Assembly: GCA_012934845.2 (NCBI GenBank)
Contig: WNNJ02002212.1
Location: forward strand, 1 to 64,000
From: Pomphorhynchus laevis
Taxonomy: Eukaryota; Acanthocephala; Palaeacanthocephala; Echinorhynchida; Pomphorhynchidae
Reading direction: 5' to 3'
DNA length: 64,000 nt
In this document: in pieces, positions 1 through 12,259 of the stretch
Position numbering within the stretch: the first letter of the stretch is position 1
Layout: each line of letters opens with the position of its first letter
Position numbers and translations under genes: made by a program
The notes under the pieces: model-generated
What the model was told of the DNA's origin: nothing
The model's database searches: none
What the model saw: only the letters and a program-made list of their open reading frames with translations

Positions 1-190
1 AGAGCGGCGTGTTGGATGTGCTGGAGGGCTCAGATCCCGCTGGACCTGAGGCCGTGACATCATTATGAAGACTAAATGCTATTATGAGTTTCTTATTTGA
101 ACTGCATTTGTTTTTTCTAATGTCTCTTTTCGTTATTTTTTAGTGGTTGTTAGTTATTTAAGAAATTCCTTATTATTATTGTTATTATTT
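1..190 (+). mobile_element. 3' end of a LINE family-1 copy (left-truncated by window)
   Basis: The first ~60 bases match the last coding part of two other copies in this window (about 4,290-4,354 and 28,679-28,740), and the stretch ends in the same (TTA)-rich tail (CCTTATTATTATT) seen at 28,858-28,870. Only the C-terminal end of ORF2 and the 3' UTR lie inside the window. The family is a Jockey/R1/I-type non-LTR retrotransposon, judged from copy B. Confidence 0.8.
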
Positions 191-288
191 TACTCCAAAC
201 AGTATATATAGTATTTGTATACTATATAACAGTATATAAAAAAGGAACAGTATATATAGTATTTGTTACTCCAAACAGTATATATAAA
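190..288. repeat. local duplicated AT-rich repeat
   Basis: A ~20-bp motif beginning TTACTCCAAACAG occurs at 190 and again at 267, with ACAGTATATATAGTATTTG between them also present twice (about 200 and 248). The period is about 77 bp. TTTTACTCCAAACA recurs once more at about 613-626, just before LINE copy A. The repeat lies between a LINE tail and a REL-type LINE relic. Confidence 0.6.
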
Positions 289-543
289 TACGAGGAAAGA
301 ATAATTGACATTGAGCGTAGTATTTTCTGTCCCTTTATAATGGCGACCAATGGTGCAATTGGACCATCTGCTTCTGGTTTGCTACGAACACTAGCACACA
401 AACTATCTGTCAATAGTGGCGAATCCTACGCTGATGTGATTTCTGAGTTGCGAAATAATTTGAGCATTTGTACAGCAAAAATGGTTTCACGCTGCTTTCG
501 TTCACCAAGAGTGAAAATTTTTGTTCCACGTGAACTATGGTGA
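286..543 (+). pseudogene. REL-type LINE C-terminal tail fragment
   Basis: The frame opens with KYEERIIDIER and ends in a Cys/Arg-rich stretch (MVSRCFRSPR). It aligns by eye with the minus-strand fragment at 14,141-14,413 (KYEERVRRIERGSF...) and with 61,679-62,030. This C-terminal block is characteristic of a LINE class widespread in invertebrates, in which an RT is followed by a CCHC and PD-(D/E)XK-like endonuclease region. Only the last ~85 residues are present. It ends at a TGA and is followed by AT-rich sequence. The family assignment comes from memory of related mobile-element proteins, not from a search. Confidence 0.55.
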
Positions 544-636
544 TATAAAATCAAGAAAATATAATAAACATTGTTGAATAGTAATATTTTTTATTTAAAA
601 AAAATAAAAAATTTTACTCCAAACAACAAACAAAAA

Positions 637-1862
637 ATGTTCAGTGTGAAAAGTATGTTCGGAGCTTCAAAGGATCGCAGTTTACCGATAGAAACAGATA
701 AAATTTCCTTCGAAAATAGTCAAAAAAAGGTAAAATCAGTACGAAATCGATGGATAAAAAGGTCACTAATGTTTCAATTGTGACGGAGGATGTAGAGGAA
801 CTCCCTCCCATCCAAAAGTTAAAAAATCTTGTTATAATAAAGTTATTAAAGCCTATTTAAAGGCATAATCTGTTTAATACGTTCCTACGACCTTTTGCCG
901 ATAAATACACAAACAGAATTTTGTTTTATTCGATTAAAGTTTTTGAAACCGATATTAAAATTTCTTTTGCAACACCAGATATACTAAAAAGCTATGTGAA
1001 CTTCTTTGATTCTACACTTAAGGATATGAACATAATCCAGGTTAGACCGATACTGGCTTCATTTAAAATTTCAAACTTTCCCAGTCACTTAGAAGTGAAA
1101 GACATAGAAGATCTTCAATCTATGTTTAAAGTATCGAATCTTCGAACAGTCATGGGAAGAACTGCTTTCCTCTGCCTATAGGTTTTTGTTCCGCACCAAC
1201 AGAACAGGTGGAGATTCTTTCAAAGACGGCCTTCGACTTGTTTCAGGGTACAACCTACGCTTTTCGGTTATAAACACGGATGAACATACTTTCCAGCATT
1301 GCAACCAGTGCCACGCGTGGGGGCACTGCGCTTCCAGCTGCTGCAAACCGAAAATATGCGGTATTTGCAGCTCTTCTTCCTGTCATGGACTAATTTCCGG
1401 AGAAAAATGTATGGGTCCCCTATCTGTGCCAACTGCGGGGGGAGCCATCCAGCCTGGCCACGAAAATGCATTCACGTCAAGAATTATTGTAACTATTTCA
1501 TCAAGCAAGCGCCGGCGAAGTTCACGGAAACATTTGCTCACACAGCCTCGCAAATGGCTGACGGCAACATACTTCGTATTGTGGATGAGCGTGTCAAGAC
1601 GGTCATCAAGAAGGTAGAAGATTTGGTTGCTAACCTTTTCTCCGTCATCAGTTCAAATCCGGTCTCGCCTATATCTATTGATGTTCCTGTGTCAAAAAAG
1701 GGGGGGCTTCGGCGCATCCCATTCCCACTCAAAATTAGGAAAGATGCTAAAGGGGAAGAGGGTAGCCACTCGGGGAAATGAAGATGCTGCCCATGGGCAA
1801 GTACCCACCTTGGACGGTGCTGGTGGCGGAAAGGGAAACCTTTTCGTCCCTGGCTCTGTCTA
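637..1862 (+). pseudogene. ORF1 (gag-like, CCHC knuckles) of LINE copy A
   Basis: It starts at an ATG reading MFSVKSMFG, matching MYSVSKILC in copy B. The frame then breaks several times (near 780, 1,180 and 1,300-1,400). Three zinc-knuckle-like blocks are visible in different frames: CNQCHAWGHCASSC (CX2CX4HX4C), CGICSSSSCHGLISGEKC, and CANCGGSHPAWPRKC (CX2CX3HX6C). This is the arrangement seen in ORF1 proteins of the Jockey/R1/I group. The role in living relatives is RNA binding and RNP formation. The coding capacity here is lost. Confidence 0.75.
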
Positions 1863-1896
1863 GGTCCGCAATCCCACTTCCGACTATTCCATTAAA

Positions 1897-4354
1897 ATGC
1901 AGTGTACTTGTGAGCCTTTTTCATTGAATATCCTTTAGTGGAATTCGGGAGGTGCTTCTGCTTTTAGACTTCTATCACGTAGAGATGCAGATGTTATAGT
2001 CCTTCAGGAAACGCGGTCTATCCGTCTTCCTCCGGACATTACTCGATTTATTTCAAAGCACATGTGTTCCAACTATACTCCGTACATAACCCCACCTCAC
2101 TCCTCTTCATCTCAAGGACTCTTGACCTTAGTTAATTGCTCGTAAAGATCTTCCCTCACATTAAACTATTCATGTTCAGGCATGTCTTGTATAGTAATTT
2201 CACGCTGTACGAACGGTAAGCGCCTCAGTCTAGCCAATGTATACATGCGTCCAGGGGAGATACACAAGAACCGTGACCTTCTGGATAGTATTATCGACAG
2301 CGGCTATGACATGATACTTGGGGATTTCAACGACAGAACTGGTCGTTGGATCAATGCAGCACTTCGCAGAGCTAGGAACGGTTATCGTATTCACAAACCT
2401 CTGTCCACTACCTTTCATCCCACATCACAAATTCTATCCTCGAAATTTTACTGCTTCACTCGAGGTGTTGTTAAAACTCCTCCCCACGGAGCAGTCGCGC
2501 CAGCAATTATACACCTCTCATGACCTAATTCGTTGGAGAATTGAGGAAGATATGTTGCTTCGGAGAAGGTTTCACTTTGATCCGATCAAAGTAGCCTTCT
2601 TTCAAGCGGCTATCCAACTCTTTCCCAGAATAGGAAATGAGAGTCTGACCAAATTTAATACCTACCTCTTTTCGCAAGCTACCGCGATTTTATCGACTAC
2701 CTATAAAGGTCGTATATACAATCCCACTCTGACGAAACTCAAGGTCCTAGCGAAATTGCTTAATCTCCCTAATCTCTCAGTTTGCGCCAGACAGGCTCTC
2801 TCGAATGAATACTGGATCACTAGATATAGGTTCCAGCTGAGTAGGGATAGGACGAGTATTGCTCGCCTTAATCCTTCTCAGTCTTCCTTCTGAAAAATTT
2901 TCAAGAAGGAGAAGTTTGTTTGTTGCACGGATAGAGCATTGGGTTGGATAGGGAATGTATGCCTAGACAAAGTTTTGGAGGATTTGCTAGCCGTACACAA
3001 CTATGGAGACACTCAATTACCTCAACCAATCCTGCCTTGGTGTAACTTCAGGAGCAGGGATCTATCTGTTACGGATATCCTTAACTCCTGGGGTCCACTC
3101 CCGGGCATCTCCAAATCCGTCGTTCCACTTTCCTCTCGGGTCTGTCAGCTTTTGACAGCTGATCAGAGAAGAGAGGTGGCCGTCACAATGCTTTTAGTCT
3201 CCCCATCCGATATAGCAGGCATCAATATTAGTAAGCGTGTTTTTATTCCTAAGAAAAAATCCTGCTCATGCCCTAAAGATCTGCGACCCATTTCGATTCA
3301 AAATGCCCTCGTGTCGATTTACGAACAAGCGCTTGCGCGTAAAATCCACGACCATTTAAGTAGGCGTAATTTGATCCCTCCAGGTTTTCATGGGTTCGTC
3401 AAAGGTCGCTCGGTCCATTCAGCAGTTGGTGAGGTGGAGCAGTTTTGTCGGGATAATAGCCATCGTCTAGTTGTGGCTGTTTTCCTTGACTTTTCTGCTG
3501 CATTTGACCGCATCTCCATTCATTTTGTGATCTCTTCTCTCAGGTCCCTCGGGTTGCCTGCGAGAATTGTGAACAGAGTGGAGATCCTGTTGTTTACCAA
3601 GCGATTTTACTATGAAGACGACCCTGATGCGCGTCAGTTCTACCCTATTACGGGTGTACCTCAAGGATCCCCACTTTCTCCTATCTTATATCTTGCTGCC
3701 TCTATTAAACTATTCAAAATATTTAAACGCGAACAACGTCTTGTGGTGTACGCTGATGACACCACAGCACTGTTCACTGGACACAGGTGTAAAGACGTAG
3801 TCTCTGACATCAGCCGTTTCTTTTTAAGATTAAAAGATCAGTTACCCATATCCAATCTTATTTTAAACTCAGCTAAATCGCAGGTGGTCGTCTTTCATGG
3901 CACACCTGCTACAAAGCAAAAACTTAAGAGATTAGCACTCTCTGCGCTCTCCTCCATATTTGCCTCTGAACCACTTCCCACCTTCACAAGTCGAGTAAAA
4001 TACCTGGGGTTCACCGTTACGGTGAACTGGTCGGCGAAAGCTGACCTGGATAGACTCAAACGTATCCTGAAGAAAGCTAGGTGGGCCCTGAAACGGGCTC
4101 AGCATCTGTCATTGAAAGGGAAAACCCAGGTGCGCCTTTGGGGTACCTGGGCTATCTCGGGACTTGTCTTCTTCTCAAGAGGACGTCCCCCAGAGCAAAG
4201 GCTAAGGTTTCTTAAGCTCCTCGTCTCTCGTTTACCTGGCATAGTCCGTTCTCGATTGGATTCTTTCGGGGTAAAAGACTCCGGGTGCTTGAGTCGGAAG
4301 GGGGCATGTTGGATCGTTCGGAAGGATCAGATCCCTCTGGACCTGAGGCCGTAA
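1897..4354 (+). pseudogene. ORF2 (EEP endonuclease + RT) of LINE copy A
   Basis: The AUG at 1,897 corresponds to the ORF2 start of copy B, but an in-frame TAG follows within ten codons where copy B has CAG. Endonuclease motifs visible are VIVLQETR, NVYMRPGEI and LGDFNDRTGRW. The RT domain is open from about 2,939 to 4,354 (471 codons) and contains FLDFSAAFDRI (motif A), GVPQGSPLSPILY (motif B) and VVYADDTTAL (catalytic YADD). No RNase H domain was seen. Several frameshifts lie between 2,150 and 2,940. Confidence 0.85.
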
Positions 4355-4503
4355 GTCATGTAGGAAGACTAACAATGTCATTATTGATTTGTTTTCGTCT
4401 AGTTTTTTGCTTTCTGTTTTCTCTGTTTTTGTTTATCCTTATGTTTAGTTATTTAAGAAAACCTTTATTTAATTTTGTTAATTTAAAAAATCACTATACC
4501 AAG

Positions 4504-4677
4504 CAAATGAAAATTAGATTTATTTTTAATACTCCGGCAGGACAAATCTGTCATTATCAAGAATATTTAACAGTATTTTTTTCGGAAAAAACTTGAAAGA
4601 TAAAATACAGCAAAATCTTTCTGGTAATGACAAATTTGTTCTGTCAATATATTAAAAATAAATTCAATTTTCATTTG
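4504..4677. mobile_element. fold-back (MITE-like) element with ~80-bp inverted arms
   Basis: The left arm begins CAAATGAAAATTAGATTTAT and the right arm, read on the other strand, begins CAAATGAAAATTGAATTTAT. The similarity continues for about 80 bases at roughly three-quarters identity, including GGACAAATCTGTCATTA versus GAACAAATTTGTCATTA. There is no coding capacity. The element sits just 3' of LINE copy A. Ends and target duplications are uncertain. Confidence 0.6.
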
Positions 4678-5107
4678 ATGGACATAGATTTTCAATTCAA
4701 CAAAAAATAAATTTGTTTTGCTGATTTTATTCCAAAATAAACAAATGTTATCAGTTTTTTGAAATTAAAACTCTTGTATTCATGGATTTTTGTTAATGTT
4801 TAAAGCGTCGAAAAAAATGACAAAGAATACATATAATTAGTAAAACAAGCAAATATAATACAATTGAAAGCAAAGTTAAGAACAAAATAAAGTGGCAATA
4901 TTCATTTGAATAAAAAATGCTCGATGTTTAATTTTCGAATATACTGTTCAATTGTTTTCAAAAGACTTTCTAGTATGAATTTAGGAGCATTAGAAAATTT
5001 AAAATAAATCGAATATGTTTGTTCGTTGTGCTTTTATTAATTTTAACATTAATAGAAGGTAATTAATGAATAAATATTGATTATTTTATGTTTTGGGCGA
5101 ATCATCC

Positions 5108-5280
5108 CTAGAGTGCAAATCAAAAAAATATTGTTATTGATATTTCGCGGCACACGCAGTCCTTTTCGATCTTAAATATGAAATATATCCCTTTTCAATC
5201 TGAAAATGTATTTTAGATTGAAAAATGCCTCGTGTCCAGCCGAAATATCAATAACATTATGTTTTCATTTGCACTTTCAG
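5108..5280. mobile_element. fold-back (MITE-like) element with ~70-bp inverted arms
   Basis: The left arm CTAGAGTGCAAAT and the right arm (opposite strand) CTGAAAGTGCAAAT begin a long inverted repeat. Inside it, TTATTGATATTTCG is identical in both arms and ACACG also matches. There is no ORF. The length is 173 bp. It is unrelated in sequence to the fold-back at 4,504. Confidence 0.65.
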
Positions 5281-7712
5281 AATACTTCACCATAAACATA
5301 TTGATTTTACCCGAAAGTAATCTTGATTGATTATTTTACTTATTAATTGTTTCGTAAATTATGATCAATTCAAATTTTAAGATGTAAATTTTTTATTTTG
5401 TTACAAAGTCATCTATAATGTAAATAGTAATAAACTAATAATATACCTAAATGCATTTAAGTATATTTGTATTAAGATACATTTATAAAAGGACAATCAA
5501 TTTTATCGAAGACTGAATCGAATACTTGTTAGTAGTTAGCGAGTATTTACACAGGCATGAAACAATAATTTATTAAAAAGTGGCGTTAATGAAAATAACC
5601 ATAATTTTAATAAATTATGAATTTATAAAATGAATTCATAATTTTTGAATAAAATATATCATTAATTTAATATAATATGTAATATATAATTTATATATTG
5701 TAATATATTAATATATTATATATAATTAATTTATATATTTTATATTTAATAAATCTTTTAATTAATCATAATATTATTTACGGTCACCTCAAATAATAGT
5801 GATTTATCATAATAAAATCAAGGTAAACTTTAATTTATTAAGTATATTTAACTTTTATAAACGAACAATATGCATTGCCATACTAACAATTCAATTATGT
5901 AACTTACTAAGATGTGAACAATTTACGATATTTACAAATATATTTCAACGTCGTTTATTTCTAGTTTGTATTTTATTTCCGAATGGTAAATTAATTTCAT
6001 AAAATATACACTTAATAATTGTTTGAATAAAATATACACCAATAAGTATATTTCATATTATCAAACGACGATTTAATTTAAAATCAGAAATGATTTCAAT
6101 AAAATTTGCAAAATATAATAAGGAAGTATTTCATTAAATCTAAGTGATAATAAAGCAGGCGGGTCGAGTGATCGCTAGCCAACATTAACAGGACCGAAAC
6201 GTGAAACGTAGATATTGGATAAAGAGCTAATAAGGTTTATCAATACTGAAATGTAGTGTGCTGATGTTGGCTTCTAGATATAGGATTATAGCAAAGTGCA
6301 CTATCATCAAAAATTTCAAGTTTATTTCTTTTAAATTGAAAAATTACACATAATAAATGAGTGATTTTAACACGAAACTAGATTAATTGTTAAATATTTT
6401 TCAAATCTAATTAACTACATTTTTATCTAAATACTTTTTTTACAAGTATGTGTAAATATTTGAAATATGGTTATATTAATTATTTTATGGTCATATATGG
6501 CCATTTATTGTGGCATATTTCGTAATATGGTTATATAATATTTAACATATCATATATTACGCATTAGATCATGCCATCCATATATAACACGTATTATAAT
6601 AGTTGCTTTTAATAACTAAGCTCTATTTCACACTGGAAATTGTTTGCAGCTAGGTCGGCTACAATTAACTTTAGTTAATATTTGTGTGAAGCAAATATAT
6701 TGCTTACAGCTATTCTTTTATTTTCAAATTTTACCTACTTACAAAATGCTTTTATTTCTTAACGTTACAAACAATTATAACCGATACGATAACAATTTTT
6801 TAGGAAACCACAATTACTTGCATTTGCAAAAAATGGCTATGAAATAGTTTTCCGTGATCTGCAAACAAAAATAAGTACGGTTTATATGGTTAAACTGAAA
6901 TAAATACAACGTAACTTGCACTATCAAAAGTAAATGCTAGTTCATATTTAAGTAAATTTAGCTACAGCTTACTTGTATCTCCAAACCAATGGGTTATAAT
7001 TCATTAGTAATCATATTTATTCATCCGCTTTCCTAATGCGACTTTATACTTTGAATATTGCAAGTTAATGTTCTAAGGTTTGTATACGATTTATAAGATT
7101 CAATATCTTATAAATCGAAATACTGAATTCGAAGAATATAATTTGTATTACATATTTCTTGAACGGTAAACTTATATAGGCTAGCACGCACTAATATAAA
7201 GATCGGTCATGCAAACATTAAGAATAGTAACTAAAATATTGGAAAACAGATAAATACATACAGGTGAATATTGACGTTGTTTAAGTTTTCAATCTAGCAT
7301 TCAAATAATTGAAATAATAATCAATAATAAGTAAGTTTTGTAATTTCCATTTTATGATATGATGTTTCTCATTAAAAAATTAACTGTTTATATATTTCCA
7401 AAGGTGTGTTCGAAAGTTTCATAATTATTTCAACATTACACTACAAATTATATAACACACAAATTGTTCTTGCATGATTTTGAAGCTTTTAAAATACACA
7501 TGCATTATTACACATTTCGTACATTATTCCAGTAACGCTGAATTTGTTTTTCGAAAATTACTTTTAAAATAGTTGTGCCCAGCGACTAAAAACAAGATAT
7601 TTTAAGTTATTAATAATTATCGATAATATACTAATGTGTAATAATAAACAGAATATTGATCTTATAACATATTATTTAAAAAATCACAATGTCTTCAAAT
7701 TAATCGTCCTTT
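5281..7712. other. AT-rich intergenic DNA, nothing recognised
   Basis: There are no convincing exons, domain-bearing frames or structured repeats. The short open frames here are low-complexity Ile/Asn/Tyr/Leu-rich strings expected by chance at this base composition. The only local oddity is near 6,165-6,290, where GACCGAAACGTGAAACGTA resembles the 3' half of a hammerhead core but no CUGANGA box lies upstream (see rejected list). Confidence 0.6.
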
Positions 7713-8627
7713 TCAACCGTCGGCTGTCTCAGTTTTATCGTCCTCTGCACTATAATCAGTTGTTGTATCCTCATTGCTCTCGTCGTCTTCTATCGAAGTT
7801 TCATCATTGCCCTCGTCGTCGTCTACCGAAGTTTCATCATTGGATTCTTCTTCGTTTGCTGTCTCTTTTTCATCCGCTTCCACATCCACATTCTCGTCTG
7901 TGTCATTCTGTATTGCCTCTGATGATTTTTCTTGTACGTCACTTACAACTGAGACAATTTCACTAGTTCCGTCGGTGACAACATTCAAGTCTTCGTCTAT
8001 TTCCTCCGCCCATCTAGCTGTCGTTTCTCCTGACAACGCATCGATGCCATTCTCAGTCGATTTCATCAAGAAAGGATATTTCGCTCCATCCATGACGTCT
8101 TCATCTAATCGGACCTGGTCATCATAATACTACATTCCTTGTTCGCATGTATCGTGAACTTCCCCTTCTGTCTGGGCAGCGAACGCGGCAATGATCGCCT
8201 CCAGCATATACTCCTCATTGACCCTTTGAACAGCAGCTCTTAGACGCTGTATGATAAATGAACCTGCGCGCTGGTCTGCAGTGACCCGACCTAGCCTCTT
8301 TCCCAAATCCTGGAAGAAACTAATGACAGAAGGACCAAATGCTCCACGTGTCTCGATAGCTAACGGAACAAATGAGTATTGAGTATGGTCAATACACTCG
8401 TACTTGTGCGTTTTCAATTCCTCTGCATCCGTTGAGACACATTCTGTGCCATCGATTGCACGAGTAATGTGACTCTTTGCCAGGGTTTTTGGACATGTAA
8501 AGTTCAATACCAAGAGCTTTTCGCTCTCCCATGGTATTAGAGATCCACCATCGGGTTGTTTACCGTCAATTCGGCTGCGACCATTTGTCTCCAGGCGACA
8601 GGGGACGTCGGCGGATGTAAGTGCCAT
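7713..8627 (-). pseudogene. REL-type LINE / mobile-element C-terminal fragment with acidic tail
   Basis: Read on the minus strand, the frame runs from an ATG at 8,627 to a TAG at 8,130-8,132 and then continues open in the same frame to 7,713. The first part contains DGKQPDGGSLIPWES followed by LLVLNFTCPKTLAKSH. This PD...D-like pattern, together with VPLAIETRGAFG, is typical of the C-terminal nuclease-like region of a mobile RT protein common in invertebrates. The last ~125 residues, after the TAG, are extremely Asp/Glu-rich (repeats of DETSVDDDEGN type). It could instead be a domesticated or single-exon host gene with an acidic tail; the internal stop argues for a relic. RT and N-terminal domains are absent. 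Confidence 0.5.
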
Positions 8628-8635
8628 CTTGATAT

Positions 8636-8760
8636 ATAACTAATATAGTATAACTAAAAATAACTAATAGCTAATATAAACAATATAACTAATATAACTA
8701 TTATAACTAATATAGTATCTTATAACTAATATTTTTTAATTTTAACTAATATTTTTTTAA
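8636..8760. repeat. degenerate ATAACTAAT simple repeat
   Basis: The units ATAACTAAT, ACTAATATA and close variants recur about a dozen times directly upstream of the minus-strand fragment at 7,713-8,627. A related TTAGTTATTAG array occurs at 11,395-11,497. Confidence 0.7.
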
Positions 8761-11394
8761 AAATGAGTACATCTAGTTGTTTGATCTACTGCACTGTGGT
8801 AAACATAATTCTGGACAGGATTTTGAACACTTTGATGTACTGCGTCGTGAACTAACTATTTACTTTGATTTCGTTATACATTTTCGTAATTTTGTCCTGA
8901 GGAGGATACACTTAACTATCGAAAATTTGACTTTTAATAATAGTAATTTCACTATCTCCACTAATCGAATATAACAACAAAATAAATCAATATTTTGATA
9001 TTGTGCAATATAAAATGCAGAAATTACTAATTTTCAGTGAAATAATAAGATTAGTGTTCTATGTGAACGATCTTATAAGATTATTCGTTCCAAAAGATAT
9101 GAAGCGTAAACTATTCATCTATATACAAATGGTAATAAATATTAATAATTTTTTTTGAAAAGTAACTATTTTACTTCCAACGGAGATCTTAATAATTACA
9201 AAAATAATTTCGCTTTGCGATATTTTCAGTGATTATCACATTATAGACAATGCTATTTATTTTTAGTAAAGCCATTTGTGTTTGCACACTTGATTTCATT
9301 ATTTTACAGTAGTGAAGAAAGAAGTCAGCGTATTTTAAATTAATTACAAAAATACAAGCGTAATGTAATCACAAACAAGATGACATGTAAATTTTATCTA
9401 AACAAAAGAACTTGATATGGATCAGGATTATAATATAGTTAAAAATAACGGTAGAATTTAGATGAATTTCAGGTCAAAATTTAAAGTAAAGAGATATGAT
9501 TTTGTCAAGTAAAATTCGAAGTAAAATCTCGAACTTTTCATTGCTATCAAAAAATAATTAATCGAAAATAACGATTCATTTGAATACGTATTTAATTATT
9601 TATATTTTGAGTAATTTTTTCTGTGGGATATTAGATAAAAGTATAAAAAGCAATTGAACTCATATTGAATAAAAAACATTTATATAAGTAAATAACTCAT
9701 ATCTCAAGTAAATAGTGAAAATAAGTACTTAGAAATAAGCGAAATTTAATTAAAAAATATTTAAACTAATTCCTGATTTGAACATATGTGTTCGTACAAT
9801 CAGCAATAAATCAAAAAGACTTGAGAGCATGTAAGTGATTTTCGATATTATATAAGAAAGGTGATTGAGTTAATAAATTAGCGTTCCCAATAAATTATCC
9901 GTACTTATTGTTCATTGAACTATATTTTGGCAAGAATTAACAAGACGAAAGTGCAAATTAATGGAAAATATAATAAATGTATTTTTTAAATGAAAAGTTT
10001 AACATCAAGACTTTTCATAAATGTACATGTGGAGACAGACTTGATATATATTGATTGAAATATGCAATTCTCAAAACCGTATTTTATTTAGTTATATTTC
10101 GACGAAACAATGTTTTTTCCTCAAAATTAAAAGTTAATTAAACACAGTAGACAGTGTGATTTACTTTATAATTAAACTATATCATAAAAACAATATGAAC
10201 TTAAGTTGCAACCATGAAATTTTGATCAGCTTATGCTTTAAAAGTAAATTTTACCTCATGTTTCAGGAACTGGAAACTTAAATTGTATGGCTGATAAAGC
10301 AAAAAATTTAAATTTAAATATAATTTAAATTTATGTATAATTAAAATATAATTATAATTAATTAATTTAATTTTGAAATAATAAATTTATTAAATAATTA
10401 GTAACAGAATTTAAAAGTAAATAGCTGAAATATGCTTTCATAAATATTTGATAAAAAACTGAAACATTTATTACTCTAAAATCGAAAATCCAGAAACTCT
10501 CTTCAACTAAGATTTATCTTCTGAACAGTATACTAATACTATACTTGTCTATGCTTCTACTATCCTTCTATTATACTTTTTCAGTATACTAAACTGTATT
10601 TTTACTATACTTCGAATAATCTTCGAAGACTTGTTTTCGTAAGTGGGATAGAAATTAATGCATTTACAGTGTTAAAATTGGAAATTCAGTATAAGCTGAA
10701 ACCTCATTCTCCTTAGCAAATTTAAATAGTTACTCTGCAATGTTTAGTATTTTCTTGCCTTTGTTTTTATTTTCATTTACTCTGTTCATTTTTAAATTAC
10801 CCCTCGATGTGATTCAACAGCGGTTATCAAAAATATTCGGATTTTATAACATACGATTTTCTATTTCAATCCAGTGTGTGAATACGAGAGTTTTTAATAA
10901 GGAATCTCTTAGTTTTTTATACATAAAACTCTGTATATGAAGCAGAATTCGATCACAATCATTTAGCATTAATCATAGATCTAGGATTATTAAACTATAT
11001 TTAAAAATGACTGCCAACTTCCAGTAAAATATGATGTAGTATATAAATTATTTAGTTCCTTTCAATTACAAAGGTGTAAATGATAATATATAAACTTAAA
11101 TTTCAAAATGTCTACAGATGATTCTTAGTTCATGGATGCAGCTTATAGTATAGGCTTTTCACATGCTTATCTTCTTAGAAGAATTATTCCTTTTTAATCA
11201 AAAATTACGGTTTTACTATAATTTTCCATTTCCAGAGAAACTTTTCATTAATGTCGTTTATTTTCTATATTACAAATAGATAAAACATAAAGATCATTTC
11301 TAATTATTATTTTTAATGCCAATAGAATCTAAACATTTTCGCTCAATGTGCGTTAAATAGGAAATAAACTTAAGATATCTAAGTTAACTATATA
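8761..11394. other. AT-rich intergenic DNA, nothing recognised
   Basis: No domain-bearing frames, splice-supported exons, RNA genes or clear repeats were found. Homopolymer and (TAAT)n-rich tracts are common, for example 10,310-10,400. Confidence 0.6.
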
Positions 11395-11497
11395 ACATGT
11401 TATATTAAGTCAAATAACTAATATTTAGTTATTAGTTATTAGTGAAGTTATTAGTTATTAGTTATCATGAATATTTAGTTATTAGTTATTAGTGAAG
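11395..11497. repeat. short tandem repeat of TTAGTTATTAG type
   Basis: TTAGTTATTAGTTATTAG blocks separated by GTGAAG or TATCATGAATA occur three times in about 100 bp, immediately upstream of the permuted PLE. It may be part of the element's leader or an unrelated microsatellite. Confidence 0.65.
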
Positions 11498-11659
11498 GTG
11501 GTAGATCTTTATAGATCTTGTTCCAGCCTGCAACCGCCTTAAGCAAGGCAACCCCCTGTCAGATGCTGCTGGATGGCCCGTTGTAAGTTTAGTCTGAGTC
11601 AACTAAACTAGGTGGCGACACCGAAAAAGCAACGTTAAAAATTATGACTTAAAAGTTAC

Positions 11660-12215
11660 ATGTACTCAACCATATTGGAAAAATACGTAAGTAGTAATGA
11701 TTTCAATTTTAGATATTTTAAATGTAACAGAAAAAATTGTATAGTTTGTGATGTTATAAATAATAATTGTATTGTAAGTAATACGACAAACAAATGTTTT
11801 TCATCAAATATTAATAATAATTGTAACTGCAATACCGCAGGTGTAGTGTATCTAATACACTGTACATGTGGATTGCAATATATATAGGAAAAACATTAAA
11901 TGTTAAAAACTAGGTTTAGGCAACACATATATAATATACAGCATATTAGTCAAACTATATTTCATAAACATATGAGATTAATAGGACATGATATTAAAAA
12001 CTGTAAATTATTTATTTTAGAACATATTATCGAAGAAAACATATCAATATTAAATCAAAAACTATTAGAAAAATAAGATTTTTGGATTAAAACGCTTAAT
12101 TTCATGTACCCATTAGGATTGAATGACGTGGTACAAGGAATTGGCAGAAGTAGTATAATACATAATAAACAACTATATTATAATAATCAGGTTAAACGCA
12201 AACCAAGAATTCGGT
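11660..12215 (+). pseudogene. GIY-YIG endonuclease domain of the PLE (N-terminal)
   Basis: A Cys cluster KCNRKNCIVC precedes the GIY-equivalent VVYLIHC and then YIGKT. Downstream come RFRQHIYNIQH, which supplies the conserved Arg/His block, and DFWIKTLNFMYPLGLND, where relatives carry the catalytic Glu and the P-x-GLN signature. In live PLEs this domain nicks target DNA to prime reverse transcription. The domain spans more than one frame. About 45 bases separate it from the RT part. Confidence 0.7.
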
Positions 12216-12259
12216 GATAAAAGGAATAGGAAAAATAGAGTTAAAATATTAAAAAATAT

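Larger units (their letters stand above)
627..4480 (+). mobile_element. LINE family 1, copy A (Jockey/R1/I-type), decayed
   Basis: This is a nearly full-length non-LTR retrotransposon with ORF1 (637-1,862) and ORF2 (1,897-4,354), followed by a short 3' UTR ending in an ATTTAAGAAAACCTTTATTT tail. It is collinear with copy B at 25,110-28,867 throughout, including a very short 5' leader just before the ORF1 start. Copy A keeps about 40 residues between the endonuclease and RT regions that are deleted in B. Multiple frameshifts and stops show that it is dead. No clear target-site duplication could be assigned. Confidence 0.85.

Noticed and set aside
1268-1471. Minus-strand open frames across LINE copies (also 25,556-25,954, 27,796-28,116, 53,730-53,951, 57,662-57,883)
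   Set aside because: Shadows of the real ORFs on the other strand.
6165-6290. Possible hammerhead (CCGAAACGTGAAACGTA, with AGCCAACA...TGTTGGCT nearby)
   Set aside because: Stem III pairs, but no CUGANGA box lies upstream of the GAAA, and the paired AGCCAACA/TGTTGGCT strands are in the wrong place for stem II.
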